From Flavobacteriales bacterium UBA974 (lineage in GTDB: Bacteria; Bacteroidota; Bacteroidia; Flavobacteriales_D; Sanyastnellaceae), in NCBI GenBank assembly GCA_002292405.1, contig DBBW01000025.1:1-64000 (forward strand): DNA of 64,000 bases. Direction: 5' to 3'. This document shows positions 17,155 to 25,937 of this stretch, piece by piece (positions within the stretch are counted from its first letter, which is position 1; each line of letters begins with the position of its first letter). A model generated the notes under the pieces. That model saw nothing but the letters and a program-made list of their open reading frames with translations. It had not been told where the DNA came from and did no database searches. The translations under genes were made by a program, and so were the position numbers.

Positions 17155-19770
17155 TTATTCAAGTAAGCCTTCAGCAAAACTGAGGGCTTTTTTTATGCCT
17201 TCAGGGTAAGATCCTCCAGCAGAAGCGAACTCAGGTTGTCCACCACCACCACCTCTTATAAACTTTGCTAAGTCTCTTATTACGTTATTTGCTTTAAGAC
17301 CTCGATCCACAATCACATCATCACTTACTGCAACTGAGATCCCAACTTTGCCATCTTTTTTAGAAGCAAAAACACCTAAAAATGGAGAGTTTTCACTTTT
17401 CATTTGGAAGGCAAGGTCTTTGATTGATTTAGAAGCAAGATCCAATTCACAAGCAATAAAGTTCACACCATCTTTAAGCACTATTTGTTTAGCTAATTCT
17501 GCTTTAATATTGGCTGCTTCCTTACGCATTAGCTGGTCAAGTTCCTTAGTCATGTTAGTTACTTCAACCAAAAGATCATTTACAGATTTAGGAAGATCTT
17601 TAGCTCCTTTAAAGCTGTCCCGAATTTGAAGCAAAGCCTCTCTATCTGCAATTGATGCCTTCAGAGCAGCATCTCCCGTAATAGCTTCTATTCTTCTAAT
17701 ACCAGAAGCAACGGATGTTTCTGTTGTTATTCTAAAGGAACCTATAGATCCAGTGGCTGGAACATGTATTCCTCCACAAAGTTCTTTTGAAGTTCCAAAA
17801 CCTATCATTCTAACTTTATCAGCATATTTTTCCCCGAAAAGCATCAATGCTCCTTCTGATTTAGCTTCTGCGATAGGTAGATCTCGCTTTTCGTCAAGAT
17901 TTAGGTTTTTGATGATTTTTGAATTTACTCTATCTTCAATAGATTGTAATATTTCAGGATTTATTTTCTCAAAATGAGAGAAGTCAAACCGTAAATTTTC
18001 TGGCCTAACAAGTGACCCTTTTTGTTCTACATGCTTTCCTAAGATATCTCTAAGGGCTTCGTGGAGAAGGTGAGTAACAGAGTGGTTACGAGCTGAGGAA
18101 AGTTGCAAATCAGAATTTACTTTTGCTAAAAAAGGTGTTGATGGATCTTTTGGAAGCTCTGTTAAAGTGTGAATAATAAGTTGATTTTCTTTCTTGGTAT
18201 CTATTACTTTGATTTTATCAGTTTTAGAAATTAAAACCCCCGAATCTCCTACTTGACCACCCCCTTCAGGGTAGAAAGGGGTTCTGTCTAGTACTACCTG
18301 GAAATATATTTTATTTTTTGATTCTACTTCTCTGTATCTCAAAATTTTACAATCACAAGAAGTATGGTCGTAGCCAATAAATTCTGTATTTGACGTGGAC
18401 TTGTTGACTTCAATCCAATCTTTAGTTGAAACTTTCCCATCTTTTCTTGATCTTATTTTTTGATCATTTAGCTCTGATTTAAAACCAGCTTCGTCAACGA
18501 GCATTCCACTTTCAGAAGCCATGAGAGAAGTTAAATCAAATGGGAATCCAAATGTGTCATAAAGTTCAAATACAGTCTTTCCGGATAAAGTATCACCTTT
18601 AGACATGCTCTTTAGTTGTACTTGTAAAAGTTCAATTCCATTGTCAAGAGTTTTCAGAAAACTTTCTTCTTCTTGTTTGATTACTTGAATGATTAATCCT
18701 TTTTGTTGTTCAAGCTCTGGGAAAGCTTCCCCAAGTGATTGGATTAAATCTGGAACAAGTTCGAAAATAAAAGGTTTGTCAAATCCAAGGAAGGAATACC
18801 CATATCTAATAGCTCTTCGTAGAATTCTACGAATCACATATCCAGCACCAGTATTTGAGGGTAGTTGGCCATCGCAAATGCTAAATGAGACGGCTCTTAC
18901 ATGGTCAGAAATGACTCTAAAAGCGATCGACTCGAGGTCGTCACCTGCAGTATATTTCTTACCACTCAGAAGTGATAATTTATCTAATAAAGGGCTAAAT
19001 ATATCTGTATCGTAATTGCTCTTTTTCCCTTGAATAGCCATAGCTAATCTTTCAAATCCCATGCCTGTATCGACATGTTTATCAGGTAAAGGGGTTAATG
19101 ATCCATTTGCCAATCGGTTGTACTCCATAAACACAAGATTCCAAATCTCAACTAATTGTGGGTGATCTCGATTTACTAATTCTGCTCCAGGAACTTTTAT
19201 TTTCTCCTCTTCTGACCTAAGGTCGATATGTATTTCTGAGCAGGGGCCACAAGGTCCGACTTCCCCCATTTCCCAGAAATTATCTTTTTTAGAAGCGAGT
19301 ATAATTCTATCTTCATCTATATGGTTTTTCCAAAGGTTAAAAGCTTCGGAGTCAACTTCGAGCCCATCAGTTTTATCGCCTTCAAAAACGGTGACATATA
19401 GGTCGTTTTTATTTAAGTTATACTTTTCAGTTAGTAATTCCCAAGCCCATGAAATGGAATCTTCTTTGAAATAGTCTCCGAAAGACCAGTTTCCAAGCAT
19501 CTCAAACATAGTGTGATGGTAGGTATCAACACCTACCTCTTCTAAATCGTTATGCTTCCCACTAACCCTGAGACACTTTTGTGTGTCTGCCACTCGTTTG
19601 TGTACTATGGGACTATTCCCAAGAAATAAATCTTTGAATGGATTCATTCCTGCATTCGTAAACATAAGCGTTGGGTCATCCTTAAGAACCATGGGAGATG
19701 AGGGGACAATTTCGTGGTTTTTTTCAGCGAAAAAGTCTAAAAATATTTTGCGTATTTGGCGAGATTCCAT
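17155..19770 (-). CDS. alaS: Alanyl-tRNA synthetase
   Basis: An 871-residue class II synthetase charging tRNA-Ala. The catalytic domain begins at ESRQIRKIFLDFF, with the motif 2 region VADTQKCLRVSGKHNDLEEVG near residue 50-70. The editing domain has the zinc-type HxxxH (VTHLLHEA) and CGGIH signatures. A C-terminal oligomerisation/C-Ala domain ends in GGGGGQPEFASAGG. Codon 1 is placed at 19770; the frame is open 27 codons further but those residues are not AlaS-like. It is divergent from the M23 gene by 67 bp, and its 3' end carries the terminator of the convergent gene. Confidence 0.95.
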   Translation of the reverse strand: MESRQIRKIFLDFFAEKNHEIVPSSPMVLKDDPTLMFTNAGMNPFKDLFLGNSPIVHKRVADTQKCLRVSGKHNDLEEVGVDTYHHTMFEMLGNWSFGDYFKEDSISWAWELLTEKYNLNKNDLYVTVFEGDKTDGLEVDSEAFNLWKNHIDEDRIILASKKDNFWEMGEVGPCGPCSEIHIDLRSEEEKIKVPGAELVNRDHPQLVEIWNLVFMEYNRLANGSLTPLPDKHVDTGMGFERLAMAIQGKKSNYDTDIFSPLLDKLSLLSGKKYTAGDDLESIAFRVISDHVRAVSFSICDGQLPSNTGAGYVIRRILRRAIRYGYSFLGFDKPFIFELVPDLIQSLGEAFPELEQQKGLIIQVIKQEEESFLKTLDNGIELLQVQLKSMSKGDTLSGKTVFELYDTFGFPFDLTSLMASESGMLVDEAGFKSELNDQKIRSRKDGKVSTKDWIEVNKSTSNTEFIGYDHTSCDCKILRYREVESKNKIYFQVVLDRTPFYPEGGGQVGDSGVLISKTDKIKVIDTKKENQLIIHTLTELPKDPSTPFLAKVNSDLQLSSARNHSVTHLLHEALRDILGKHVEQKGSLVRPENLRFDFSHFEKINPEILQSIEDRVNSKIIKNLNLDEKRDLPIAEAKSEGALMLFGEKYADKVRMIGFGTSKELCGGIHVPATGSIGSFRITTETSVASGIRRIEAITGDAALKASIADREALLQIRDSFKGAKDLPKSVNDLLVEVTNMTKELDQLMRKEAANIKAELAKQIVLKDGVNFIACELDLASKSIKDLAFQMKSENSPFLGVFASKKDGKVGISVAVSDDVIVDRGLKANNVIRDLAKFIRGGGGGQPEFASAGGSYPEGIKKALSFAEGLLE
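17165..17194 (+). terminator. Intrinsic terminator embedded in alaS 3' end
   Basis: AAGCCTTCAG and CTGAGGGCTT pair over 10 bp (one G-U) around a CAAAA loop, and the second arm runs into a T-tract to 17194 on the plus strand. It suits the 16708-17142 gene, whose stop is 23 bp upstream, but it lies wholly within the coding 3' end of the opposing alaS. Confidence 0.75.
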
Positions 19771-19837
19771 GTGTCTTATTTGATTTTGTGAATTTAAGGA
19801 ATACTCATCTGTCAAAAATGTACGAAATTTGTATTTA

Positions 19838-20812
19838 ATGAGCCGATTCAAAAAATCGAAATTTAACCCGGAAACCCTTCAAATAGAAGTGATCTCGTAT
19901 TCTGTTAAGGATTATGTATGGTGGTCTTTACGGAACATTGGTTGGATAGTTCTAGTCGGAACGAGCTCTATTTTACTGTTTGACTTCGCTTTTGACTCAC
20001 CGAAAGACAGAGTTCAATCACGGGAGATTGCTTTTTTAGAAAGCCAAATTTCTAGGTTGGAAAATGATATAGACGAAATGGTGAGCGTATTAGATAATAT
20101 AGAAGTGAGAGATGATGCGATTTATCGTACCATTTTTGGGACGGACCCATATCCTGAGTACAGAAGAAATCCAGGTATCGGTGGTGCAGATCGAAATAGA
20201 GCCTTAAGAGGATATGATCATACAGATGATATCAGTGATCTAACAGTTAGAGTTGCTGAGGTACAAAGACGTTTGGTTGCTCAAAGTCGTTCCTTTGATG
20301 AAGTCATTGAATTAGCAAACACTCATGAGGAGAGATTAAATTCAATTCCTGCAATTCAGCCGGTAAGGAATTATGACTTAAAAAGGGTTGCTAGTGGATG
20401 GGGTAATAGGTTTCATCCAATATATAAGGTGATGAAATTTCACTATGGCATGGATTTTTCTGCACCAACAGGCACAGAAATATTTGCAACCGGAGATGGT
20501 GTTGTTGTCAAAGTACGCAGGTCTTACACAGGCTATGGCAGACATATTGTGATACAACATGGTTTTGGATACGAAACACTTTATGCGCATATGAGTAAGA
20601 CCTTAGTGGTAAAAGGACAAAAGGTGATAAGAGGTGAGACGATAGGACTTGTGGGGAATACGGGAACTTCAGTTGCGCCTCATTTACATTATGAAGTGAG
20701 TAAGGACGGGAAAAAGGTGAATCCTGCGCACTATTATTTTAATGATCTAACTCCTGCGCAGTATGAAATATTATTGCAAAATGCGGAAGTTGCACATCAA
20801 TCTTTTGATTAA
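19838..20812 (+). CDS. M23 family metallopeptidase (LytM-type)
   Basis: A 324-residue cell-wall endopeptidase-like protein. A cytoplasmic N-terminus is followed by one membrane helix (about 30-52), a coiled coil (70-170) and a C-terminal LytM domain. The zinc-binding motifs are intact: HYGMD and HLHYE, with YGRHIVIQHG between. Such proteins cleave peptidoglycan cross-links or act as envelope scaffolds. ATG 19838 is chosen over TTG 19829, which would add only three residues. It is followed 75 bp later by a MerR-type regulator, a pairing common in flavobacteria. Confidence 0.88.
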   Translation: MSRFKKSKFNPETLQIEVISYSVKDYVWWSLRNIGWIVLVGTSSILLFDFAFDSPKDRVQSREIAFLESQISRLENDIDEMVSVLDNIEVRDDAIYRTIFGTDPYPEYRRNPGIGGADRNRALRGYDHTDDISDLTVRVAEVQRRLVAQSRSFDEVIELANTHEERLNSIPAIQPVRNYDLKRVASGWGNRFHPIYKVMKFHYGMDFSAPTGTEIFATGDGVVVKVRRSYTGYGRHIVIQHGFGYETLYAHMSKTLVVKGQKVIRGETIGLVGNTGTSVAPHLHYEVSKDGKKVNPAHYYFNDLTPAQYEILLQNAEVAHQSFD

Positions 20813-20887
20813 ATCTTCTGATTAATTGTAAGGTATTTTAATTTGTTGTTGCAGAAATTAGTTTATGTTACTATCTTGCTGCTCCTC

Positions 20888-21316
20888 ATGTCATTAAACA
20901 AACCCATTCAAAAGCAATACTTCAGCATTTCAGAAGTGGCCACTATGGTAGGTGTTAATGCATCACTTTTGAGGTTTTGGGAAAAGGAGTTTAAGCAGAT
21001 AAAACCCAAGACAAATGCCCGAGGAAAGAGATCGTATAACAGTAAGGATATAGAAATTGTAAGATCTGTTTACGTTTTAGTAAAGGAACAAGGGTTCACA
21101 CTTGATGGTGCTAGAAAAGCTCTCAAGTCAAGAAAAGGTATGGGGGCAGAAGTAGCTTCAGAAGCCAGGGCGAAAGCTCACGCTACACAAAAATCAATGA
21201 ATGAAAACTTAGATTTAAAGCCTAAGTTTTCTGATGATGCAAGGTTAGAAGCTATTAAGCGCCTTAAAAAAGTCAGAGCTGACTTGCTGACATTTAGAGC
21301 AGAGATTAAAGGGTAG
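20888..21316 (+). CDS. MerR-family transcriptional regulator
   Basis: A 142-residue protein with an N-terminal winged helix-turn-helix (YFSISEVATMVGVNASLLRFWEKEF across residues 11-35) and the second wing helix (GFTLDGARKALKSRK). The C-terminus is a short charged coiled coil; the effector domain and metal-binding cysteines of classical MerR are absent. ATG 20888 is used; the upstream hydrophobic extension from TTG 20843 is not part of the family. Its 3' end overlaps the convergent hldD by 11 bp. Target genes are unknown. Confidence 0.85.
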   Translation: MSLNKPIQKQYFSISEVATMVGVNASLLRFWEKEFKQIKPKTNARGKRSYNSKDIEIVRSVYVLVKEQGFTLDGARKALKSRKGMGAEVASEARAKAHATQKSMNENLDLKPKFSDDARLEAIKRLKKVRADLLTFRAEIKG

Positions 21317-22271
21317 TATTTAAGCTTTCTACTATATATTTCTCAATGCCATTCTCTAAGGAGGTGAATTCTTTATTGTAACCAGAGGCTCTTAATTTGG
21401 TTAAATCAGCTTCAGTGAAATATTGGTAATTATCTCTGATATCTTCAGGTATGTCAATAAATTCAATATTTAGATCCTTCTTCATTGACTTAAAAGAAGC
21501 GGTCACTAAATCTAAAAATGTTCTTGCATTGCCTGAGCCTACGTTGTATAAACCGCTCTCGATGTTTAACCGCCCATGCATCAGATGCATACAGACATCG
21601 CAAACGTCCTCGACGAAAATAAAATCCCGGGTTTGTTGTCCATCTAAATAATCATCCCTGTGAGATTTGAATAATTTCATTTTACCAGTCTTATTTACCT
21701 GCCTGAAAGTGTGTAAAACAACAGAAGCCATTCTGTTTTTGTGATTTTCATTAGGCCCGTAAACATTGAAGAATTTAAGGCCTGAAAAGAAGTAAGGCGC
21801 GCGTTCTTGCTGGATAGCCCACTTGTCAAAATCGTTTTTCGAATCACCGTAAGGATTAAGCGGCATAAGTTTTTCTACCAATTCGTGGGAGTCGCTATAT
21901 CCCAACGTTCCGTCTCCATAAGTAGCTGCCGAGCTTGCGTAAATCAATGCAATACCGTATTCGACGCACAAGTTCCACACCTCTTTTGAGTAGTTGAGAT
22001 TTAACTCGTTAAATATCTCAACGCTTTTTTCTGTTGTATCTGTTCTTGCTCCCAAATGGAAGATAAACTGCACCTGGTTTTCATTTTTTTTAAGCCAAAT
22101 AGGAAAATCTTTTCTATCTACCAATTCCGAGTAGATTAATTCAGTGTAGTTAGACAGTTTATCTTTTTTTGTGAAGTCATCCACAAGGACTAAGTCATTG
22201 TATTGGTCTTGGTTAAGTCTATTTACTAACCGACTGCCAATAAATCCAGCTGCACCTGTTACGATTATCAT
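21306..22271 (-). CDS. hldD: ADP-L-glycero-D-manno-heptose 6-epimerase
   Basis: A 321-residue short-chain epimerase that makes the heptose precursor of the lipopolysaccharide inner core. The NAD(P)-binding motif TGAAGFIGS is at residues 5-13, and the catalytic YGDSK (YxxxK) lies near 136-141. KFFNVYGPNE and QTRDFIFVEDV are characteristic of the HldD/RfaD branch. A near-consensus -7 element (TACCTTTA) ends five bases before the ATG. It is divergent from the pterin synthase gene, and its stop overlaps the MerR gene. Other heptose genes are not in the window. Confidence 0.85.
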   Translation of the reverse strand: MIIVTGAAGFIGSRLVNRLNQDQYNDLVLVDDFTKKDKLSNYTELIYSELVDRKDFPIWLKKNENQVQFIFHLGARTDTTEKSVEIFNELNLNYSKEVWNLCVEYGIALIYASSAATYGDGTLGYSDSHELVEKLMPLNPYGDSKNDFDKWAIQQERAPYFFSGLKFFNVYGPNENHKNRMASVVLHTFRQVNKTGKMKLFKSHRDDYLDGQQTRDFIFVEDVCDVCMHLMHGRLNIESGLYNVGSGNARTFLDLVTASFKSMKKDLNIEFIDIPEDIRDNYQYFTEADLTKLRASGYNKEFTSLENGIEKYIVESLNTTL

Positions 22272-22291
22272 GTTTGTAAAGGTATAACCTC

Positions 22292-22299
22292 TATCTTTG
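22292..22299 (+). promoter_or_regulatory. -7 element of pterin synthase-folE unit
   Basis: TATCTTTG is an exact match to TAnnTTTG, placed 24 bp before the preferred ATG at 22324. Its G is the G of the alternative TTG codon at 22297, so transcription starts downstream of that TTG and excludes it as a start. Confidence 0.5.
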
Positions 22300-22323
22300 T
22301 ATGCAGCTATTCATGATACATCT

Positions 22324-22752
22324 ATGAGTGAAAAAACAGTTTATATAACCCGAAGATCTCGATTTAATGCTGCTCACAAGCTATACAATCCTGATTGGAG
22401 CGATGAGAAAAATCAAGAGGTCTTTGGTAAGTGTGCAAATGCAAATTGGCATGGTCATAATTACGAACTCCATGTAACGGTAAAGGGTGTGCCAAATTAT
22501 GATACAGGGTATTGTATGGATATGAAAATGCTGTCGGACCTAATTAAAGAATTTGTAGAAGAACCCTTAGATCATAAAAATTTGAACCTTGATGTTCCTT
22601 GGATGAAAGGTAAACGGGCTTCCACAGAAAATTTGATTATAGAAATTTGGAATCAGTTAGAAAAGCCTATTCAAGAATACAATTGCTCTTTACATAAGAT
22701 TAGATTATACGAAACTGAAAACAATTATGCTGACTATTTTGGAGGCAATTAA
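22324..22752 (+). CDS. 6-pyruvoyl-tetrahydropterin synthase / QueD family
   Basis: A 142-residue T-fold enzyme acting on dihydroneopterin triphosphate. Zinc ligands H18 (NAAHKL), H43 and H45 (NWHGHNY) and nearby C37 (GKCANA) are present, as is the C-terminal [10 protein letters not shown]. Members make either a tetrahydrobiopterin intermediate or the queuosine precursor 6-carboxy-tetrahydropterin. The [10 protein letters not shown] arrangement is closer to PTPS-type enzymes, but I cannot settle it. It is 14 bp from folE, which makes its substrate, so the two form one pathway unit. Confidence 0.85.
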   Translation: MSEKTVYITRRSRFNAAHKLYNPDWSDEKNQEVFGKCANANWHGHNYELHVTVKGVPNYDTGYCMDMKMLSDLIKEFVEEPLDHKNLNLDVPWMKGKRASTENLIIEIWNQLEKPIQEYNCSLHKIRLYETENNYADYFGGN

Positions 22753-22766
22753 AACAATATTTTAGA

Positions 22767-23363
22767 ATGGCACTTTATAATCGTATTGACAAGTATGATG
22801 AGAAAGCAATCTCAAGTCTTTCAGAGAAATATAAATCTATACTAGAAGAAATAGGTGAGGATACTGAAAGAGAGGGGCTTTTAAAAACACCTGAACGAGT
22901 AGCTAAAGCTCTCGCTTTTTTGACATCAGGCATGGACTCTGTACCATCTGATATTCTTAAGTCAGCTCTTTTTACAGAGGACAACGACGAAATGGTACTC
23001 GTTAGAAATATTGAGGTATTTAGCTTATGCGAACATCACATGCTCCCTTTTTTTGGGAAAGCTCATGTTGCCTATATCCCAAATGGTAAAATTGTAGGTC
23101 TGAGTAAAATACCACGTATTGTAGATGCATTTTCAAGAAGACTTCAAGTCCAAGAACGTCTCACGGAACAAATTAGAGATTGTATTCATGAGACACTTGC
23201 ACCCCGAGGCGTTGCCGTTGTAATTGAAGCCCAACATCTATGTATGCAAATTCGTGGTGTTGAAAAACAAGGGTGCGTTACCACAACAAGTGCTTTTACT
23301 GGTGCGTTCCTTGATGACCCTAAGACAAGAAAAGAATTTATTAGTTTAATAGACAGAAGTTAA
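22767..23363 (+). CDS. folE: GTP cyclohydrolase I
   Basis: A 198-residue enzyme converting GTP to dihydroneopterin triphosphate, the entry to folate, queuosine and biopterin synthesis. Zinc ligands are visible in [10 protein letters not shown] and in [12 protein letters not shown]. The substrate-binding [20 protein letters not shown] is conserved (residues about 112-131). It follows the pterin synthase by 14 bp and is followed 5 bp later by a membrane protein gene. Confidence 0.95.
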   Translation: MALYNRIDKYDEKAISSLSEKYKSILEEIGEDTEREGLLKTPERVAKALAFLTSGMDSVPSDILKSALFTEDNDEMVLVRNIEVFSLCEHHMLPFFGKAHVAYIPNGKIVGLSKIPRIVDAFSRRLQVQERLTEQIRDCIHETLAPRGVAVVIEAQHLCMQIRGVEKQGCVTTTSAFTGAFLDDPKTRKEFISLIDRS

Positions 23364-23368
23364 GAATC

Positions 23369-24085
23369 ATGAACACCAATAAACCGCCTTTACATTTCGA
23401 TAGCGTATCAGACTCAGCCACTGCTGATATCGCGAAAAACTTTGTGGCGAATGTCTTTTCTTGGATGACGATTGGTCTCCTGCTCACAGCATTCGTTGCT
23501 GGGTATTCTGCTTCTTCTGGATTGTATCTTCAACTTGTGGGGGCTGGTGGAATTATGAGTTGGGTTATTCTTCTTGCCCCTTTTGCATTTATCATAGCAA
23601 TGAATGCAGGCCTACAGAAATACAGTGCTACAACTCTAACTATTTTATTTCTCGCTTTTTCTGCTACAATGGGGATATCATTAGGCTCAGTTTTTCTATT
23701 GTACTCTATTGGGTCTATATCACAAGTATTCGTTATTACGGCAGGAACTTTTGCAGTCATGGCTTTCGTTGGTTACACTACGACCATGGACCTCAGTAAA
23801 TTTGGATCTCTGTTATTTATGGCTTTAATCGGTATTATTATAGCCTCGATAGTAAATTGGTTTATGCAAAGCGGGATGTTGGATTTCATCATTAGCATAG
23901 TGGGAGTTCTTGTTTTCACAGGACTTGTTGCTTATGACACACAAAGAATCAAGAGAATAGGAGCAGGTGTTGAATACGGGTCTGCTGGAGCAACTAAGCT
24001 CGCCATTCTTGCGGCAGTATCTCTCTACCTTAATTTCGTCAATTTATTTTTATTTCTTCTACGTTTATTAGGGGATAGACGCTAA
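23369..24085 (+). CDS. Bax inhibitor-1/YccA family membrane protein
   Basis: A 238-residue protein with seven hydrophobic segments, typical of the BI-1/YccA (TMBIM) family, whose members act as pH-gated Ca2+ leak channels or FtsH-interacting proteins. The family's late motif GLVAYDTQRIKRI lies near residue 185-197, followed by a final helix YLNFVNLFLFLLRLLG. It is probably co-transcribed with folE (5-bp gap). Its last 4 bp overlap the convergent deiminase gene. Confidence 0.88.
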   Translation: MNTNKPPLHFDSVSDSATADIAKNFVANVFSWMTIGLLLTAFVAGYSASSGLYLQLVGAGGIMSWVILLAPFAFIIAMNAGLQKYSATTLTILFLAFSATMGISLGSVFLLYSIGSISQVFVITAGTFAVMAFVGYTTTMDLSKFGSLLFMALIGIIIASIVNWFMQSGMLDFIISIVGVLVFTGLVAYDTQRIKRIGAGVEYGSAGATKLAILAAVSLYLNFVNLFLFLLRLLGDRR

Positions 24086-25932
24086 GGAACCATTAATTTT
24101 TTGCCCGCAACGTTGACGTTGTTTATTTCGATATTTAAGAGGTAGGCGCCAGACGGGAGAGAGGCGGCGTTGAAGAATAACTTGGTTTCTCCAGTGGGGA
24201 GTAGCCCATCGTGAATCACTTCTATTGTACGACCTAATGCGTCACGCAGAACTACAATTACTGCAAGAGATTCAGACATGATCACTGGTACACATGTTAT
24301 TGCTGAAGCAGGATTGGGATAGACCTCGTCGAATTTTCCAGCCACAATAGGATCCAGTTCGGAAATACCATTGGTTGTAATCTCACCTACGTGGAATTTC
24401 CACCAACCAAGTGGAGCGGGCATGGGGCGTGAACCAGTTTTTCCTGAGTAAGCTTCACCACTGACGTAATAGAATACGTCTGTACCTTCTGGCATAGCAG
24501 GAATTTCAGCAGTAAAGTCTTCGCCATTCATGTCGGTGGATTCAACCATTGTGACTTCTGTCCAAGGTGAATCAAGTGATGTGGAATAGTAAAGTTTGGC
24601 ATCAGATATACCCGACCGGTGGCTTAAGTATGCATCAATAACATATGCGTCCGTAGTGTTTTCAGTATCTGATAGCGGAAGGTGGCTGATTAAAAGCGGG
24701 TCTTCAACTCCGACTGAGTGTGTGATGCAATGTATCGCTCCACTTTGAGAAATTATATTATCTTTTCCACTATCACAATCTATTCCAACAATTTCATAAC
24801 CTGGTAATGCTTCTTCCCATATTCTGATTGCAGTAGTATCGTATTGTTCATAGTATGTCGGTAGAAGCACTTTTTTATTTACAAATACTGCGTTTGAGTA
24901 AGTTCTATAATAGCCATCCACTTCATTGTTAAGTTCAGGTTGTTCCCCAGGGTATGCACCGCTTGTACTCGGAGGGCTTGGAATACGAATCACATTGAAT
25001 GGAGTGCCCCATTTAGTATTAACGTTTGCAATTACATAATCTATGTTTGCGTTGATTTGAGGGCCATCAGATAACCCTTCAGGATACTCGGAAACTAAAA
25101 GCGTACTTTCATCCAGTAATTTCATATGCATGTCTATGTGATGAATTCCGTCGAATGGAAGATTTTCCATAGTTACGAGCTCGTCAATTCCCATAAAATC
25201 TTGAAGTATATTCTCTATTTCATTAATATCGTGGTCAGGAAAAGTTGTCCACCAAGTATTTTCTCCGTTATTTTCTTGAATGATCAGTTCAGACTCAAAA
25301 GCGGTTCCAAATCCATCACTCATGAAATTCCCTCCTGTGTTCATTAAATCATGGGGCTCAGCTGTAGTACTGTAAACATCAATACCTAAATGTTCGCCAA
25401 GTGCATCAGACACTACGTCATCATCTGGTCGAGGCCTGTTATATATCCAATCAACTAAGATTCTATCGTCATTCCATGAACCATAAACGGTGTTAGCCCC
25501 ATAATCTCTAATCCAAATGGTGTTCAAATCTTGTTCGATAATATCCACGTTATCGAGGCTTAAAGTTCCACCACAAGAACTACCAGTTAAGTAGTTGATT
25601 GTAGAACTAGGGTTTTCTGTGAAAATGATCACTCGACATTCACTGATAGATGCTGAAACTATTTGCTTTAAGATGCATGGAAATCCTTCCCAGGCAATTG
25701 TGAGTGCTTCAATTTCTTCCCATTCAGCTGCAGCCCTGAGGTTACTAAATGGGGGAGGCGTTTCTATTCCTCGAGATAAAACTGGAGCAAATCCTTTGCT
25801 TTCTATGACAGCTCTTTCTTCAGCCCCCACAGCATTAGACCAAACCTTCCCCAATTCTTGCGCACCAACCTCAACGATTGTCATACACATAAAAAATATC
25901 AAAATTCCCTTATTAATGTAGTTGTTAATCAT
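24082..25932 (-). CDS. T9SS-secreted peptidylarginine deiminase-like protein
   Basis: A 616-residue protein with a signal peptide (residues 1-24, GAQE), a guanidino-group-modifying deiminase domain (60-420) and a T9SS sorting domain (about 530-616, starting VYPNPAS). The catalytic set is complete: D143 in WIRDYG, H265 in IHHIDMH, N347 in YSNAVF and C402 in GAIHCITH. The layout matches bacterial PPAD (Porphyromonas type) better than cytosolic agmatine deiminase, because the protein is exported and has a C-terminal Ig-like region (430-525). Citrullination of extracellular proteins or peptides is inferred; free agmatine remains an alternative substrate. Confidence 0.82.
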   Translation of the reverse strand: MINNYINKGILIFFMCMTIVEVGAQELGKVWSNAVGAEERAVIESKGFAPVLSRGIETPPPFSNLRAAAEWEEIEALTIAWEGFPCILKQIVSASISECRVIIFTENPSSTINYLTGSSCGGTLSLDNVDIIEQDLNTIWIRDYGANTVYGSWNDDRILVDWIYNRPRPDDDVVSDALGEHLGIDVYSTTAEPHDLMNTGGNFMSDGFGTAFESELIIQENNGENTWWTTFPDHDINEIENILQDFMGIDELVTMENLPFDGIHHIDMHMKLLDESTLLVSEYPEGLSDGPQINANIDYVIANVNTKWGTPFNVIRIPSPPSTSGAYPGEQPELNNEVDGYYRTYSNAVFVNKKVLLPTYYEQYDTTAIRIWEEALPGYEIVGIDCDSGKDNIISQSGAIHCITHSVGVEDPLLISHLPLSDTENTTDAYVIDAYLSHRSGISDAKLYYSTSLDSPWTEVTMVESTDMNGEDFTAEIPAMPEGTDVFYYVSGEAYSGKTGSRPMPAPLGWWKFHVGEITTNGISELDPIVAGKFDEVYPNPASAITCVPVIMSESLAVIVVLRDALGRTIEVIHDGLLPTGETKLFFNAASLPSGAYLLNIEINNVNVAGKKLMVP

Positions 25933-25937
25933 AAATT

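Noticed and set aside
19771..19851. 27-residue N-terminal extension of AlaS
   Set aside because: Not homologous to AlaS, overlaps the divergent M23 gene start, and ATG 19770 gives the family start.
22297..22323. TTG start of the pterin synthase frame
   Set aside because: The TTG lies inside the -7 element TATCTTTG, upstream of the expected transcription start; ATG 22324 matches the family.
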